DNA from: Dyadobacter tibetensis Y620-1
GTDB lineage: Bacteria; Bacteroidota; Bacteroidia; Cytophagales; Spirosomataceae
Direction of reading: 5' to 3'
Length of the DNA: 64,000 nucleotides
NCBI RefSeq assembly: GCF_000566685.1
Contig: NZ_AZQN01000011.1
Span: forward strand, 2,501 to 66,500
Shown here in pieces: positions 43,768-52,441 of this stretch (the stretch's first letter is position 1; each line of letters begins with the position of its first letter). The notes under the pieces are model-generated. The model was given only the letters and a program-made list of their open reading frames with translations. It was not told the origin of the DNA and ran no database searches. Made by a program: the position numbers and the translations under genes.

Positions 43768-44938
43768 CCAGCCAACTCATAAGTCCGGTAGAAATTTGCA
43801 AGGCCGATTCGTCGATGTCGAAGGTAGGGGTATGCACCCCCGAAACGATGCCACGGGCCTCATTGCGTGTGCCAAGGCGGTAGAAACAAGAGTCTACTAC
43901 CTGAGAGTAGAAGGCGAAATCTTCCCCGGCCATCCATAAATCCAGATTCACGATATTTTCTTCGCCCATGTATTCTCCTGCAGCTGCCCTAACACGTCGG
44001 GTGAGCTCAGGATGGTTCTTTAGGAAAGGGTAACCTTTTACTATCTGGAAGTCGCAGCTCCCCCCCATGGATTCGGCTATTAATTCTGCCATTTTTTTCA
44101 TTTTCCTTAAACCATCTTCCCGCCATTCTTCGTCCATGCAGCGCCAGGTTCCCTGAATAGTTACTTCGTTGGGTATCACATTCGTTACTCCATCGGCAAT
44201 AAATCTTCCAAATGAAAGTACAGATGGGTTTGCGGGGTTACGGTTGCGGCTAATGATCTGCTGCAAGGCCACGATTATATGAGAAGCCATCAGCACCGGG
44301 TCGACCAATTGGTGGGGAGCCGCTCCATGTCCCCCTTTTCCCTTGACAGTCAGATAAAGTTCGTCCGTACTGGCCATATACATGCCTTCCCGGAAGCCGA
44401 TCATGCCTACGGGTACATTAGGAGCTACATGTTGCCCGATCATGCTGGCAGGTCGGGGGTTTTCTAAAACCCCTTCTTTGATCATGATAGAAGCACCACC
44501 AGGGGCCTTTTCTTCCGCCGGTTGAAATATTAATTTAAGAGTACCTTCGAACTCTTCGGTGAGCTGTCGCAGGATATTGGCCGTTCCCAATAAAGAAGAC
44601 GTATGCACGTCATGGCCACAAGCATGCATTACACCCGGATTTTTCGATTTATAGGGGACTTCATTGGCCTCGTGTATGGGAAGAGCGTCCATATCCGCCC
44701 TCAGGCCAACCACTTTGCTGCTAGGATTTTTTCCCTCTATGAGCACCACCAAGCCCGTTCCGGCGACTCCTTCCTGGGGCTGTAATCCCATACCCTTGAG
44801 CTCGGTAGCAACAAATTCGGCGGTTTTAAATTCCTCGAAAGATAGCTCGGGATTCTGGTGTAAATGATGACGGTTGGCGATGACCTGGTCCACCTGAGCC
44901 TTGGCCATTTCTTTTATCTTTTCTTGCAGATCAAGCAT
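43730..44938 (-). CDS. M20 family amidohydrolase (IAL/hippurate-hydrolase type)
   Basis: The 402-residue metallo-amidohydrolase has the bimetal motifs GLRADMDALPIHE (about 81-93), MHACGHDVHTSSLLG and LIFQPAEEKAPGGA, with the dimerisation domain in the middle. Close relatives hydrolyse N-acyl-amino acids, IAA-amino acids or N-acetyl-diaminopimelate. The physiological substrate is not decided. Its last 38 bases overlap the 3' end of the convergent gene. Confidence 0.9.
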   Translation of the reverse strand: MLDLQEKIKEMAKAQVDQVIANRHHLHQNPELSFEEFKTAEFVATELKGMGLQPQEGVAGTGLVVLIEGKNPSSKVVGLRADMDALPIHEANEVPYKSKNPGVMHACGHDVHTSSLLGTANILRQLTEEFEGTLKLIFQPAEEKAPGGASIMIKEGVLENPRPASMIGQHVAPNVPVGMIGFREGMYMASTDELYLTVKGKGGHGAAPHQLVDPVLMASHIIVALQQIISRNRNPANPSVLSFGRFIADGVTNVIPNEVTIQGTWRCMDEEWREDGLRKMKKMAELIAESMGGSCDFQIVKGYPFLKNHPELTRRVRAAAGEYMGEENIVNLDLWMAGEDFAFYSQVVDSCFYRLGTRNEARGIVSGVHTPTFDIDESALQISTGLMSWLAIAELSDREYNA

Positions 44939-45138
44939 ACTTTTTCCTGTTATATTGGGTTGCTAAAAAATCATTCGGAGACGTAAAGGTACGAAGTTAA
45001 TACAGTTAGGTGCTACCCCTGTTTTTCTATATGGAGGAGTAATTTTTAGATACATTCCCTAATTAGCCGCTTGGGCAGTAAAGGACTTTAAGAAAAAAAG
45101 GTAATTTTGGCACCAAATTATAAACCAAAATAAGCGCA

Positions 45139-46020
45139 ATGACACACCAGGATTTTCTTCAATCGTTAGTATGCCCCACTACGGGTGGCCCCCTTAAGAT
45201 ATCAGAAGATGGTAAAACCCTCACGAGTGAAGACGGAACTACCTATGAAGTAGGCGATTCGGGAATTGTCAATATGCTATATCCCAAAGAGTTACTTCCA
45301 GGAGATGCTCATGAGCAATTCCTATATGACCAAGCATTCTTACGGTACGACCGAGGTGTTTCCTGGGTGTTTGAGACGCTGAACCATTCGGATGAAGCGG
45401 CTACCCGTCAATTCTTTATAAACCTTATGGAGCTCAAGCCAGGTATGAAAGCTCTGGAAGTGGGAGCAGGAACTGGAAAGGATTCGGCTCTTATTTTAGA
45501 TAAAATCAGACCTGGAGGAACGGCCGTCCTCTCCGACTTGTCTCCTAATATGCTGAAACTGGCACAGGAGAAGTTGAGTACCGACGATTTGAATGTACAT
45601 TATTTCCTCGGGAATGGTTCTTACCTGCCTTTTGAGGATAATACCTTCGATGCCGTCTTCCATTTTGGTGGTATTAATACATTTTCAGAAAGAAAACGGG
45701 CCTTCGACGAGCTGACCCGGGTTGTGCGCCCAGGTGGTAAAGTGGTTGTTGGGGACGAAAGTGTGGCTCCATGGCTGCGATCGCAACCTACCTATGCCAC
45801 CCTGCTTAAGGCCAATCCCCTCTTCCGCGCTGAGGTGCCCTTGGAGGACGTCCCAGCCAATATTGAAGACTTTAAGCTTCATTATATTTTTGGAAATGCT
45901 TTTTATGTAATGGAATATAGGGTAACGGAAAAGGCTCCTGAAATCGATATTGACCTTCCTATACCTGGAAAGGATTTCGTTGACAACTGGCGGTTAAGGG
46001 CCGAAAAAGCGGTTGACTAG
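45139..46020 (+). CDS. SAM-dependent methyltransferase with N-terminal Trm112-like domain
   Basis: The 293-residue protein begins with a Trm112/UPF0434-like domain (LVCPTTGGPLKISEDGKTL, about 9-50) with one Cys and no zinc knuckle. A class I methyltransferase follows with motif I LEVGAGTGKDS (about 113-123) and post-motif GGINTFSERKRAFDELTR. It resembles small-molecule methyltransferases. It is the first of five genes that appear to act on sugar or surface structures. A hairpin terminator follows. Confidence 0.85.
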   Translation: MTHQDFLQSLVCPTTGGPLKISEDGKTLTSEDGTTYEVGDSGIVNMLYPKELLPGDAHEQFLYDQAFLRYDRGVSWVFETLNHSDEAATRQFFINLMELKPGMKALEVGAGTGKDSALILDKIRPGGTAVLSDLSPNMLKLAQEKLSTDDLNVHYFLGNGSYLPFEDNTFDAVFHFGGINTFSERKRAFDELTRVVRPGGKVVVGDESVAPWLRSQPTYATLLKANPLFRAEVPLEDVPANIEDFKLHYIFGNAFYVMEYRVTEKAPEIDIDLPIPGKDFVDNWRLRAEKAVD

Positions 46021-46047
46021 GGGCCTGTGCCAAAATTATTTTAAGGC

Positions 46048-46074
46048 AAACAGCTTTCCACTGGAAGGCTGTTT
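46048..46074 (+). terminator. Hairpin terminator after the methyltransferase gene
   Basis: AAACAGCTTTCC (46048-46059) pairs with GGAAGGCTGTTT (46063-46074), with one G:U pair and an ACT loop, followed by TATATC. It sits 18 bases before the glycosidase-like gene, so transcription of the next gene may begin from a separate promoter or by read-through. Confidence 0.65.
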
Positions 46075-46091
46075 TATATCGAAATATACCT

Positions 46092-47027
46092 ATGTGGATT
46101 AAAAAAGGAGTAATTTATAAACCCGACGGCAGTTTGCCGCATAGCAGAACCCATGCCCAGGTACCATTCGCCTACAAGCATGAGGATTTTTTGCGTATCT
46201 ATTTCTCATCCCGTGACGATCAGGGGCAGTCTAAACCTACCTTTATTGACGTTGACTATGAGGATCCTTCTAAAATACTGTATATCCATGATAAACCCGT
46301 GCTGGAATTGGGCGGTCCGGGAGAATATGACGAGACCGGGGCCATGCCCTCTTGGTTCGTGAATATGCCCAATGGAGATATATGGCTCTATTACACGGGT
46401 TGGAATCGGACCTGGAACTCCTATCGCCTTTCGATGGGCCTGTCGGTGAGCCATGATGGAGGGCTGACCTTTAAGAAAATGTTTAGGGGCCCTATTATGG
46501 ATCGAAGCATTCAGAATCCCCTTTGGGCTGCACAGCCCTCAGTGATGCGCGAGGAAGATGGAACCTGGAGAATGTGGTATATTTCAGGTCACAAATGTGA
46601 AATGATTCATGACTACCCCGAACCCTACTACAGAGCTCAGTCGGCCACCTCAAAGGACGGAATCCATTGGGATATCAGCGATGTACCTACCTTGGATTTC
46701 GACGATTTCCTGCATGCCGTGGGTCGTCCCAGTGTCTTTAAGGAGGACGGTATCTACAAGATGTTTTATTCCTATCGTCACTCCCGCGATTATCGGACAG
46801 ACCGTAACCAAAGCTACAGACTTGGTTATGCAGAGTCGTTGGATGGTGTGAACTGGGAACGAAAAGATGATCAGGTAGGAATATCCAAATCGGAAAACCC
46901 CGAGGATTTCGATTATCAAATGATCGATTATGCCTATTGCTATACTCATAACGACAAGCGCTATCTGCTATACAACGGAAATGGGTTTGGAGCGGCAGGC
47001 TTTGGCTATGCCGTTTGGGAAGATTAA
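46092..47027 (+). CDS. Beta-propeller glycosidase-like protein (GH43/GH130-type fold)
   Basis: The 311-residue cytoplasmic protein (no signal peptide) shows the five-bladed beta-propeller spacing of GH32/43/130 enzymes. It has SHDGG, WAAQPSVMREEDGTWRMWY and MFYSYRHSRDYRTDRN, with blade-type D/E residues in Asp-rich segments such as IDVDYEDPSKIL. Whether it is a hydrolase or a phosphorylase cannot be read from the sequence. It resembles proteins in surface-glycan biosynthetic clusters rather than secreted degradative enzymes. Confidence 0.7.
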   Translation: MWIKKGVIYKPDGSLPHSRTHAQVPFAYKHEDFLRIYFSSRDDQGQSKPTFIDVDYEDPSKILYIHDKPVLELGGPGEYDETGAMPSWFVNMPNGDIWLYYTGWNRTWNSYRLSMGLSVSHDGGLTFKKMFRGPIMDRSIQNPLWAAQPSVMREEDGTWRMWYISGHKCEMIHDYPEPYYRAQSATSKDGIHWDISDVPTLDFDDFLHAVGRPSVFKEDGIYKMFYSYRHSRDYRTDRNQSYRLGYAESLDGVNWERKDDQVGISKSENPEDFDYQMIDYAYCYTHNDKRYLLYNGNGFGAAGFGYAVWED

Positions 47028-47155
47028 GGAGCCAGGGGATATCAGATTATTGCCTATTTCCTAATCCTTGTCATAATTTTGACGCTTACCCTATGATATC
47101 TTTGTGTTCAATGATCACAGAAGGATCATCAGGATCAAATCTATAACGAAGCACT

Positions 47156-47974
47156 ATGAATTCTATAAGAAAGCAGTTCAACGAAGAGGGTTATGTGCTC
47201 CTTCGCCAGTTCCTTGACAAAAGCCTAGTTGCGGAAATTTATACCGACGCACGTAAAATATTTGCCCAGCAGATTAAGCGCGTTACAGGCCGTAGTGTCG
47301 ACATCGATGACCGAGACCTATTCGAAGCAGCCATGTTCGAATTTTTCGAAAAGGACTTCAATGCCTTTGTCAATACGGGCAAAACGGTTCAGCATACTTT
47401 TTCCTTACACCGCCTTGGTGTAGATCCGCAGATTGGAGAGTTGCTTAAGGAGGCAGGGCTCAGCAGCCCTATTATAGGAGCACGCCCTGCCATGCAGTTT
47501 AATAGTCGATTTTTATCTAAAGATGGTAGTAAGCATTGGAAACTAGATGCTCATCAGGACTGGCGTACAGGCCAGGGCTCGCTGGATAGCGCGGTGATCT
47601 GGTTTCCGATGGTGGATGCAGGGGCCGACTTAGGCGCACTTCAGGTGATCCCTGGGAGCCATAAGTGGGGACTTAAAGAGTCCAGTACCTCTGGCTACCA
47701 AGGAGGGATTACGTCCGATTTGGGAGAGGATGCTTTCGTGCAAACAACTTTCGAAACAGGCGACCTTTTGTTGTTTTCTGCATTTTTAATTCACCAATCA
47801 GGAAATAATATTACCAACAACATCCGCTGGTCGGTACAGTTGCGGTATAATAATCTCGACGAGCCTACATTTATAGAACGAGGCTACCCCATGGCTTATA
47901 TTTATAAGCCGGAAACGGACCTGGTGACACCAGACTTCCCTACCCTGTCGCAGCTCGAAACAGTTTTTCAATAG
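47156..47974 (+). CDS. Phytanoyl-CoA dioxygenase (PhyH) family protein
   Basis: The 272-residue Fe(II)/2-oxoglutarate-dependent oxygenase has the HxD iron pair in LDAHQDWRTGQGS and the distal iron His in LIHQSGNN. The 2-oxoglutarate Arg is in NNIRWSVQLRYN. PhyH members often hydroxylate small molecules or sugars in biosynthetic clusters. A -7-like box (TATCTTTG, 47097-47104) lies upstream. A nearby TTTTG has a 15-base spacing, short of the usual 19-21. Its neighbours suggest an oxidised sugar or lipid product. Confidence 0.88.
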   Translation: MNSIRKQFNEEGYVLLRQFLDKSLVAEIYTDARKIFAQQIKRVTGRSVDIDDRDLFEAAMFEFFEKDFNAFVNTGKTVQHTFSLHRLGVDPQIGELLKEAGLSSPIIGARPAMQFNSRFLSKDGSKHWKLDAHQDWRTGQGSLDSAVIWFPMVDAGADLGALQVIPGSHKWGLKESSTSGYQGGITSDLGEDAFVQTTFETGDLLLFSAFLIHQSGNNITNNIRWSVQLRYNNLDEPTFIERGYPMAYIYKPETDLVTPDFPTLSQLETVFQ

Positions 47975-47977
47975 TAT

Positions 47978-48014
47978 AATTCGCCACGGTATCTACCCGA
48001 TATCGTGGCGAATT
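47978..48014 (+). terminator. Stable hairpin after the PhyH gene
   Basis: AATTCGCCACGGTAT (47978-47992) pairs with ATATCGTGGCGAATT (48000-48014), with one G:U. Only a weak T run follows, so it is a probable but not certain terminator before the GT2 gene. Confidence 0.6.
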
Positions 48015-48063
48015 GCTTATATATCTTGAATCGGTACTGTCCGGAAACCACTCCCATACATTT

Positions 48064-48876
48064 ATGAAGGTATCTATCTGCGTACCGACCTACAACCATG
48101 AGCAATATATAGGTCAAATGCTGGAAGGAGCATTGATGCAACAGACCAGTTTTGATTTCGAAATTGTTATTGGTGACGACGCTTCAACGGACCATACGGC
48201 CGACATCATCAGAGCTTACCGGGAGCGTAATCCTGGTAAACTCCGCGCTTTTCTGCATACTCAAAATCAAGGCCCCAGTGAACCCCGGGAATTCGCAGGA
48301 CGTAATAATGTATTGCAGCTACTGAAGGCCTGCCAAGGAGATTATGTGGCCATGTGTGAAGGGGACGACTACTGGACCGACCCTCTCAAATTACAAAAGC
48401 AAGTGGATTTCATGGATGCCAATCCTGATTTCTCCATTTGTCACCATAATATGCTGGTGACCTATGAAGACGGCAGTCCCTCCCATCATTTTAATAAACC
48501 CGATCAGCCTGCTATTTCTACCATTGCCGATTTGCTGGATGATCGCTGGTTTATGGCCACTGCCAGCTGGTTATATCGCAATTATTTCCGCAATCATGAA
48601 TTCGCCGAGTGGCATGGCAGGGCGGCTGCCGGCGATTGGGCGGTTATGATTCAGCTGGCAGCCCAGGGAAAAATCGGCTATCTACCCGAGGTAATGGGGG
48701 TGTATCGCAAGCATAGTGCAGGCTTGAGCAATGTACATGCCGTTACCAATAAAAAATTTTTAGAAAATAGAAGAAAAATGTTTGAAGATGTGAATGCCTG
48801 GCTTGAATATCGTTACGAGGAGATTGTCGCTAAAACGCTGCAACGATACGACGAGTTGCTTTCAGTGCATGAATAG
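48064..48876 (+). CDS. Family 2 glycosyltransferase
   Basis: The protein of about 270 residues (ATG 48064; the frame is open from 48013) has VSICVPTYNHEQYIGQMLE, VIGDDASTDHT and MCEGDDYWTDPLKL (the EGDDYW motif of GT2 rhamnosyl-/glucosyl-type enzymes), with LVTYEDGSPSHHF behind it. It transfers a sugar in a surface glycan. The following gene encodes a Dpm1-like GT2 53 bases downstream. Confidence 0.9.
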   Translation: MKVSICVPTYNHEQYIGQMLEGALMQQTSFDFEIVIGDDASTDHTADIIRAYRERNPGKLRAFLHTQNQGPSEPREFAGRNNVLQLLKACQGDYVAMCEGDDYWTDPLKLQKQVDFMDANPDFSICHHNMLVTYEDGSPSHHFNKPDQPAISTIADLLDDRWFMATASWLYRNYFRNHEFAEWHGRAAAGDWAVMIQLAAQGKIGYLPEVMGVYRKHSAGLSNVHAVTNKKFLENRRKMFEDVNAWLEYRYEEIVAKTLQRYDELLSVHE

Positions 48877-48928
48877 TTGGTGGTTTTAATTAATAGCCTT
48901 TAATTTGTGCTGTTTTAAAAAATAAAGG

Positions 48929-49693
48929 ATGAAGCTAAGCGTCGTATTACCCGCATATAATGAGGAAGAATCCATTTCTCACACACTTTTATCACTTCAC
49001 GGCACCTTAAATAAATACAATATCCCTCATGAAATTGTGGTCACCAACGACAACTCTAAAGATGGGACTTTGAAGGTGCTGGAAGAATTATCCAAGCAGA
49101 TCCCGACTCTGGTTTATTATACTAATCCGGGACCAAATGGGTTTGGCTATGCCGTACGCTATGGGCTAGAGCGTTTTACCGGCGATTGTGTCGCCGTTTT
49201 TATGGCCGATATGTCCGATGATCCTGAAGACCTTGTTAAGTTTTATAATAAAATGCTAGAGGGTGATTACGATTGTGTTTTTGGCTCGCGTTGGGAAAAG
49301 GGAGGCAAGGTAATAGACTATCCTACCGTCAAAAAGGTGATTAACCGGGTGGCCAATTTCATCGTCAGTGTGCTGATGGGAATACGTTATAATGATACTA
49401 CAAATGCATTTAAACTCTACAAAAGAGAGACGATGGAAGGGATTAAGCCCTTCCTGTCGCCACATTTTAATCTTACCGTAGAGCTACCCTTAAAGGCCAT
49501 CGTACGGGGGTATAATTATGCCGTAGTTCCCAATAGCTGGACCAATCGAAAGTATGGGGAGTCTAAGTTGAAGATCAAAGAAATGGGCAGCCGGTACTTT
49601 TTTATATTGATGTACTGCCTGATTGAAAAATTCTTTTCGCAGGGTGATTTCAAAAAGAAAACCGATGCTCCTAAGAAGGAGGTAAGCAGATAA
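48929..49693 (+). CDS. Dpm1/GtrB-like GT2
   Basis: The 254-residue GT-A enzyme has LSVVLPAYNEEESISHTLL, TNDNSKDGT and the acidic site FMADMSDDPEDLVKF. Tail segments include NRKYGESKLKIKEMG and the hydrophobic IRYFFILMYCLIEK. It resembles polyprenyl-phosphate glycosyltransferases (DPM/GtrB type), but no C-terminal transmembrane pair is visible. It ends before a bidirectional terminator shared with the trp operon. Confidence 0.88.
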   Translation: MKLSVVLPAYNEEESISHTLLSLHGTLNKYNIPHEIVVTNDNSKDGTLKVLEELSKQIPTLVYYTNPGPNGFGYAVRYGLERFTGDCVAVFMADMSDDPEDLVKFYNKMLEGDYDCVFGSRWEKGGKVIDYPTVKKVINRVANFIVSVLMGIRYNDTTNAFKLYKRETMEGIKPFLSPHFNLTVELPLKAIVRGYNYAVVPNSWTNRKYGESKLKIKEMGSRYFFILMYCLIEKFFSQGDFKKKTDAPKKEVSR

Positions 49694-49710
49694 TTTCAAT
49701 ATCCTTAAAT

Positions 49711-49745
49711 CATTAAAAAAGGGGGCCTAGCCCCCTTTTTTAATG
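49711..49745. terminator. Bidirectional terminator between the GT2 gene and trpA
   Basis: CATTAAAAAAGGGGG (49711-49725) and CCCCCTTTTTTAATG (49731-49745) form a 15-bp stem with a 5-base loop and A/T-rich bases, between two convergent genes. It terminates both the sugar cluster and the trp operon. Confidence 0.9.
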
Positions 49746-49756
49746 ACAGATCATAC

Positions 49757-50566
49757 TTAATTAATAGCCGCTTCCACCTTAGGGTTTTTAACCGATTGAA
49801 TATAACTGGCTATATCCGCTTCTAGATCCGTGGCTTCGGCCAGGACTCTGATAAAGGCACTTCCAATAATGGCTCCAGCACTATACTGAGAGGCCTTGCT
49901 ATAGGTAGCATGGTCCTTAATACCAAAGCCTATCAGGCGAGGGTTCTTTAAGTTCATGGACTGAAGGCGTTCAAAATAAGCCTCCATATTCTCACTTACT
50001 CCACTCTGAGAACCAGTTACACTTGCTGAAGATACGGTATAAATAAAACCTTCGCTCACTGCGTCAATTTGGCGGATTCTTTGTTCCGAGGTTTGAGGAG
50101 TGACAAGGAAAATATTCAAGACTCCATATCGATCAAAAATAGGTTTATACTCTTCTTCATAGACATCCATGGGCATATCGGGCAAGATGAGCCCATCTAT
50201 ACCGATTTCGGCACATTTTTGGCAAAATGCTTCCACTCCATATTGCAGGACCGGATTGATATAGCCCATCAATAATACGGGAACAGTAATGCCTTTACGC
50301 ATGTCCTGCAATTGATCGAAGAGAAGTTTGATGGTCATCCCATTGCTCAGAGCACGGTCGTTGCTCATCTGTATGGTTTCGCCATCGGCCACAGGGTCCG
50401 AGTAGGGCATTCCAATTTCCACGAGGTCAGCCCCACTGTTTTGCAGGGCGGTAAGCACGCGCAAAGTATCATTCTTATCGGGAAATCCTGCTGTAAAGTA
50501 GACATTCAGCAAGCCGGGGCCATTTTCTATGGCATTTTGTTGAAATAAGGTCGTTATTCTGTTCAT
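49757..50566 (-). CDS. trpA: Tryptophan synthase alpha chain
   Basis: This subunit cleaves indole-3-glycerol phosphate to indole and glyceraldehyde-3-phosphate. The 269-residue TIM barrel has YFTAGFPDKNDT (about 24-35), the catalytic Glu/Asp region DLVEIGMPYSDPVADG and LLMGYINPVLQYG. The phosphate-binding G-S end is GAIIGSAFIRVL. It overlaps the preceding Dabb gene by 4 bases (ATGA). It is the last gene of the trp operon. Confidence 0.97.
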   Translation of the reverse strand: MNRITTLFQQNAIENGPGLLNVYFTAGFPDKNDTLRVLTALQNSGADLVEIGMPYSDPVADGETIQMSNDRALSNGMTIKLLFDQLQDMRKGITVPVLLMGYINPVLQYGVEAFCQKCAEIGIDGLILPDMPMDVYEEEYKPIFDRYGVLNIFLVTPQTSEQRIRQIDAVSEGFIYTVSSASVTGSQSGVSENMEAYFERLQSMNLKNPRLIGFGIKDHATYSKASQYSAGAIIGSAFIRVLAEATDLEADIASYIQSVKNPKVEAAIN

Positions 50567-50952
50567 TCTTTTGTCCAGTAATCTAAAACCATCACCTTGT
50601 CCAGATGCGGACCTAGTACTTTTCCAAAGGCCTTATGATCGGGATGGGGTAGGTATTCGTCCCGTCCTGCTTCACTATCGAATGTCAAAAAGAAGCAATG
50701 GGTAAAACCCTGAGCTAGTCCTTCGGGGCTGTTATTGGTCCCCCACTCGAAGGCCTTAATGGTCTTGATCTGAGAAGGCAGCTTGCGAAAGGCATCTTCC
50801 ACTTCCTTGATTTGCTCAGGCGTCGAGGTATCTTTGAATTTAAGCATTACCACATGTCGTAACATCTTTTTGGGTGCGGGGTTATGAGGTGAAACAAAGG
50901 CCATCGATCCGAAAATGAGGAGTCCTGCGAGAAACATTAAGCGTAATTTCAT
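50563..50952 (-). CDS. Exported Dabb-domain protein inside the trp operon
   Basis: The 129-residue protein has a signal peptide (MKLRLMFLAGLLIFGSMAFVSP) and a stress-responsive alpha/beta-barrel (Dabb) core with MLRHVVMLKFKDTSTPEQIKEVEDAF and TFDSEAGRDEYLPHPDHKAFGK. Dabb domains are dimeric ferredoxin-like folds in enzymes and stress proteins. Position between trpB and trpA, with start/stop overlap, shows co-translation with trpA. A role in tryptophan synthesis is not expected, so it may be a passenger gene. Some Dabb relatives in other Cytophagales occupy the same slot by recollection. Confidence 0.82.
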   Translation of the reverse strand: MKLRLMFLAGLLIFGSMAFVSPHNPAPKKMLRHVVMLKFKDTSTPEQIKEVEDAFRKLPSQIKTIKAFEWGTNNSPEGLAQGFTHCFFLTFDSEAGRDEYLPHPDHKAFGKVLGPHLDKVMVLDYWTKE

Positions 50953-50987
50953 AACATCAAATTGGTATGGTTTTGTTATTTAAATAG

Positions 50988-51188
50988 TTATGCGGAACAG
51001 TTGAGACATTCGCCTTCATCGCTGAACTTTAAGCGGTCGAACTCGCCCAGCTTTTCTTTCATGTCGAGAATTTCGTCTTCTAGGTCGCATCTTTCAAAAA
51101 GAGATAAATCTCCGGAATTTACTTTTGCTTCCAGTTCCTGTATTTTCAGGCGCAGGTCAAAAACCTCCGGTAATGATAGATTGGCCAT
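50988..51188 (-). CDS. Small coiled-coil protein inside the trp operon (66 aa)
   Basis: A helical protein with strong heptad charge patterning (RLKIQELEAKVNSGDLSLFERCDLEDEILDMKEKLGEFDRL) and a Cys pair at the end (ECLNCSA). It lies 45 bases after trpB and 35 bases before the Dabb gene, same strand. No family recognised. Its amino-acid composition and position in a working operon support a real gene. Confidence 0.65.
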   Translation of the reverse strand: MANLSLPEVFDLRLKIQELEAKVNSGDLSLFERCDLEDEILDMKEKLGEFDRLKFSDEGECLNCSA

Positions 51189-51233
51189 GGTTGAGGTATT
51201 GGTTATAATCGTGTTTAAGTTCGGGAAATCCGA

Positions 51234-52433
51234 TCAGTCTAAATATTTCATATAGGTCGACAAGTCTTTATCGCCTCGGCCCGACAGATTGAGTACTACC
51301 GTTTCTGAGCTACCGGCTCCCAGGCGGCCTAATACGGCCAGGGCATGTGCCGACTCCAGAGCGGGAATGATGCCCTCGAGTTTGGTGAGTTCAAATGCTG
51401 CCTCCACGGCTTCCTGGTCAGTTGCTGACATAAAGATTCCTCGTCCGGAGTCGAAAAGATAGGCGTGTTGTGGGCCAATGCCGGGATAGTCCAAGCCAGC
51501 CGAAATAGAAAAAGGTTCAACGACCTGGCCGTCTTCTGTTTGCATCAGAATGGTGCGGCTACCATGCAGTACGCCTGGCTTACCCAGGGCCGTAGTAGCA
51601 GCTGAATGGCCCGAAGAAATACCTTGACCTGCGGCTTCTATCGCCACTAATTTTACGGATTCCTGATCCAGATAATGATAAAATGCACCAGCCGCATTGC
51701 TGCCTCCTCCCACACAGGCAAGGACGTAATCAGGGTTTTCACTGCCTGTTTTCTCCTTTAGCTGCCACTTTATCTCCTCTGAAATAATAGACTGGAAGCG
51801 GGCCACCATATCCGGATATGGGTGAGGCCCCACCACGGAGCCAATAATATAATGGGTGTCGGTCGGATTGTTAATCCAGTGGCGCATCGCCTCATTGGTG
51901 GCGTCCTTAAGTGTTTTCGATCCAGATGTAGCGGGTCTCACTTCGGCCCCTAACATGCGCATACGGGCTACATTAGGCGCCTGACGCTCTATGTCCAATG
52001 ATCCCATGTAAACGATACACTCCAGGTTCATTAATGCACAAACAGTGGCTGTGGCAACGCCATGTTGGCCAGCACCTGTTTCAGCTACAATCCGTTTTTT
52101 GCCTAATCGCTGAGCAAGCAATATTTGTCCAATGGTGTTATTTACCTTATGGGCTCCTGTATGGCAGAGGTCTTCTCGTTTAAGGAAGATATTGGTCTGG
52201 TACTTTTCCGATAACCGGTTGGCTCGATATAGGGGTGTAGGCCGTCCTACATAATCTCGTAAAAGATGCTCGAATTCTTGCTGGAACGATGGCTCCTGAA
52301 TGATTTTGAGGTAATTGTCCCGAAGCTCCTCTACATTCGGATAGAGCATTTCCGGAATAAAAGCGCCCCCAAAATTTCCATAATAGCCCCTATCGCTTAC
52401 GTGATACGACTTATTTTCAATTGAAGTTTCCAT
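51234..52433 (-). CDS. trpB: Tryptophan synthase beta chain
   Basis: The PLP subunit condenses indole and serine to tryptophan. The 399-residue protein has the PLP Lys in EDLCHTGAHKVNNTIGQ. The conserved substrate loop AETGAGQHGVATATVCALM and the phosphate site GGGSNAAGAF are present. LNLSGRGDKD at the C-terminus is intact. It starts 8 bases after trpF. Length matches the family. Confidence 0.98.
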   Translation of the reverse strand: METSIENKSYHVSDRGYYGNFGGAFIPEMLYPNVEELRDNYLKIIQEPSFQQEFEHLLRDYVGRPTPLYRANRLSEKYQTNIFLKREDLCHTGAHKVNNTIGQILLAQRLGKKRIVAETGAGQHGVATATVCALMNLECIVYMGSLDIERQAPNVARMRMLGAEVRPATSGSKTLKDATNEAMRHWINNPTDTHYIIGSVVGPHPYPDMVARFQSIISEEIKWQLKEKTGSENPDYVLACVGGGSNAAGAFYHYLDQESVKLVAIEAAGQGISSGHSAATTALGKPGVLHGSRTILMQTEDGQVVEPFSISAGLDYPGIGPQHAYLFDSGRGIFMSATDQEAVEAAFELTKLEGIIPALESAHALAVLGRLGAGSSETVVLNLSGRGDKDLSTYMKYLD

Positions 52434-52441
52434 ACTGTTGA

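Noticed and set aside
45102..45109. TAATTTTG -7-like box upstream of the methyltransferase gene
   Set aside because: The nearest TTG is 28 bases away, outside the 19-21 base spacing, so the promoter is not supported.
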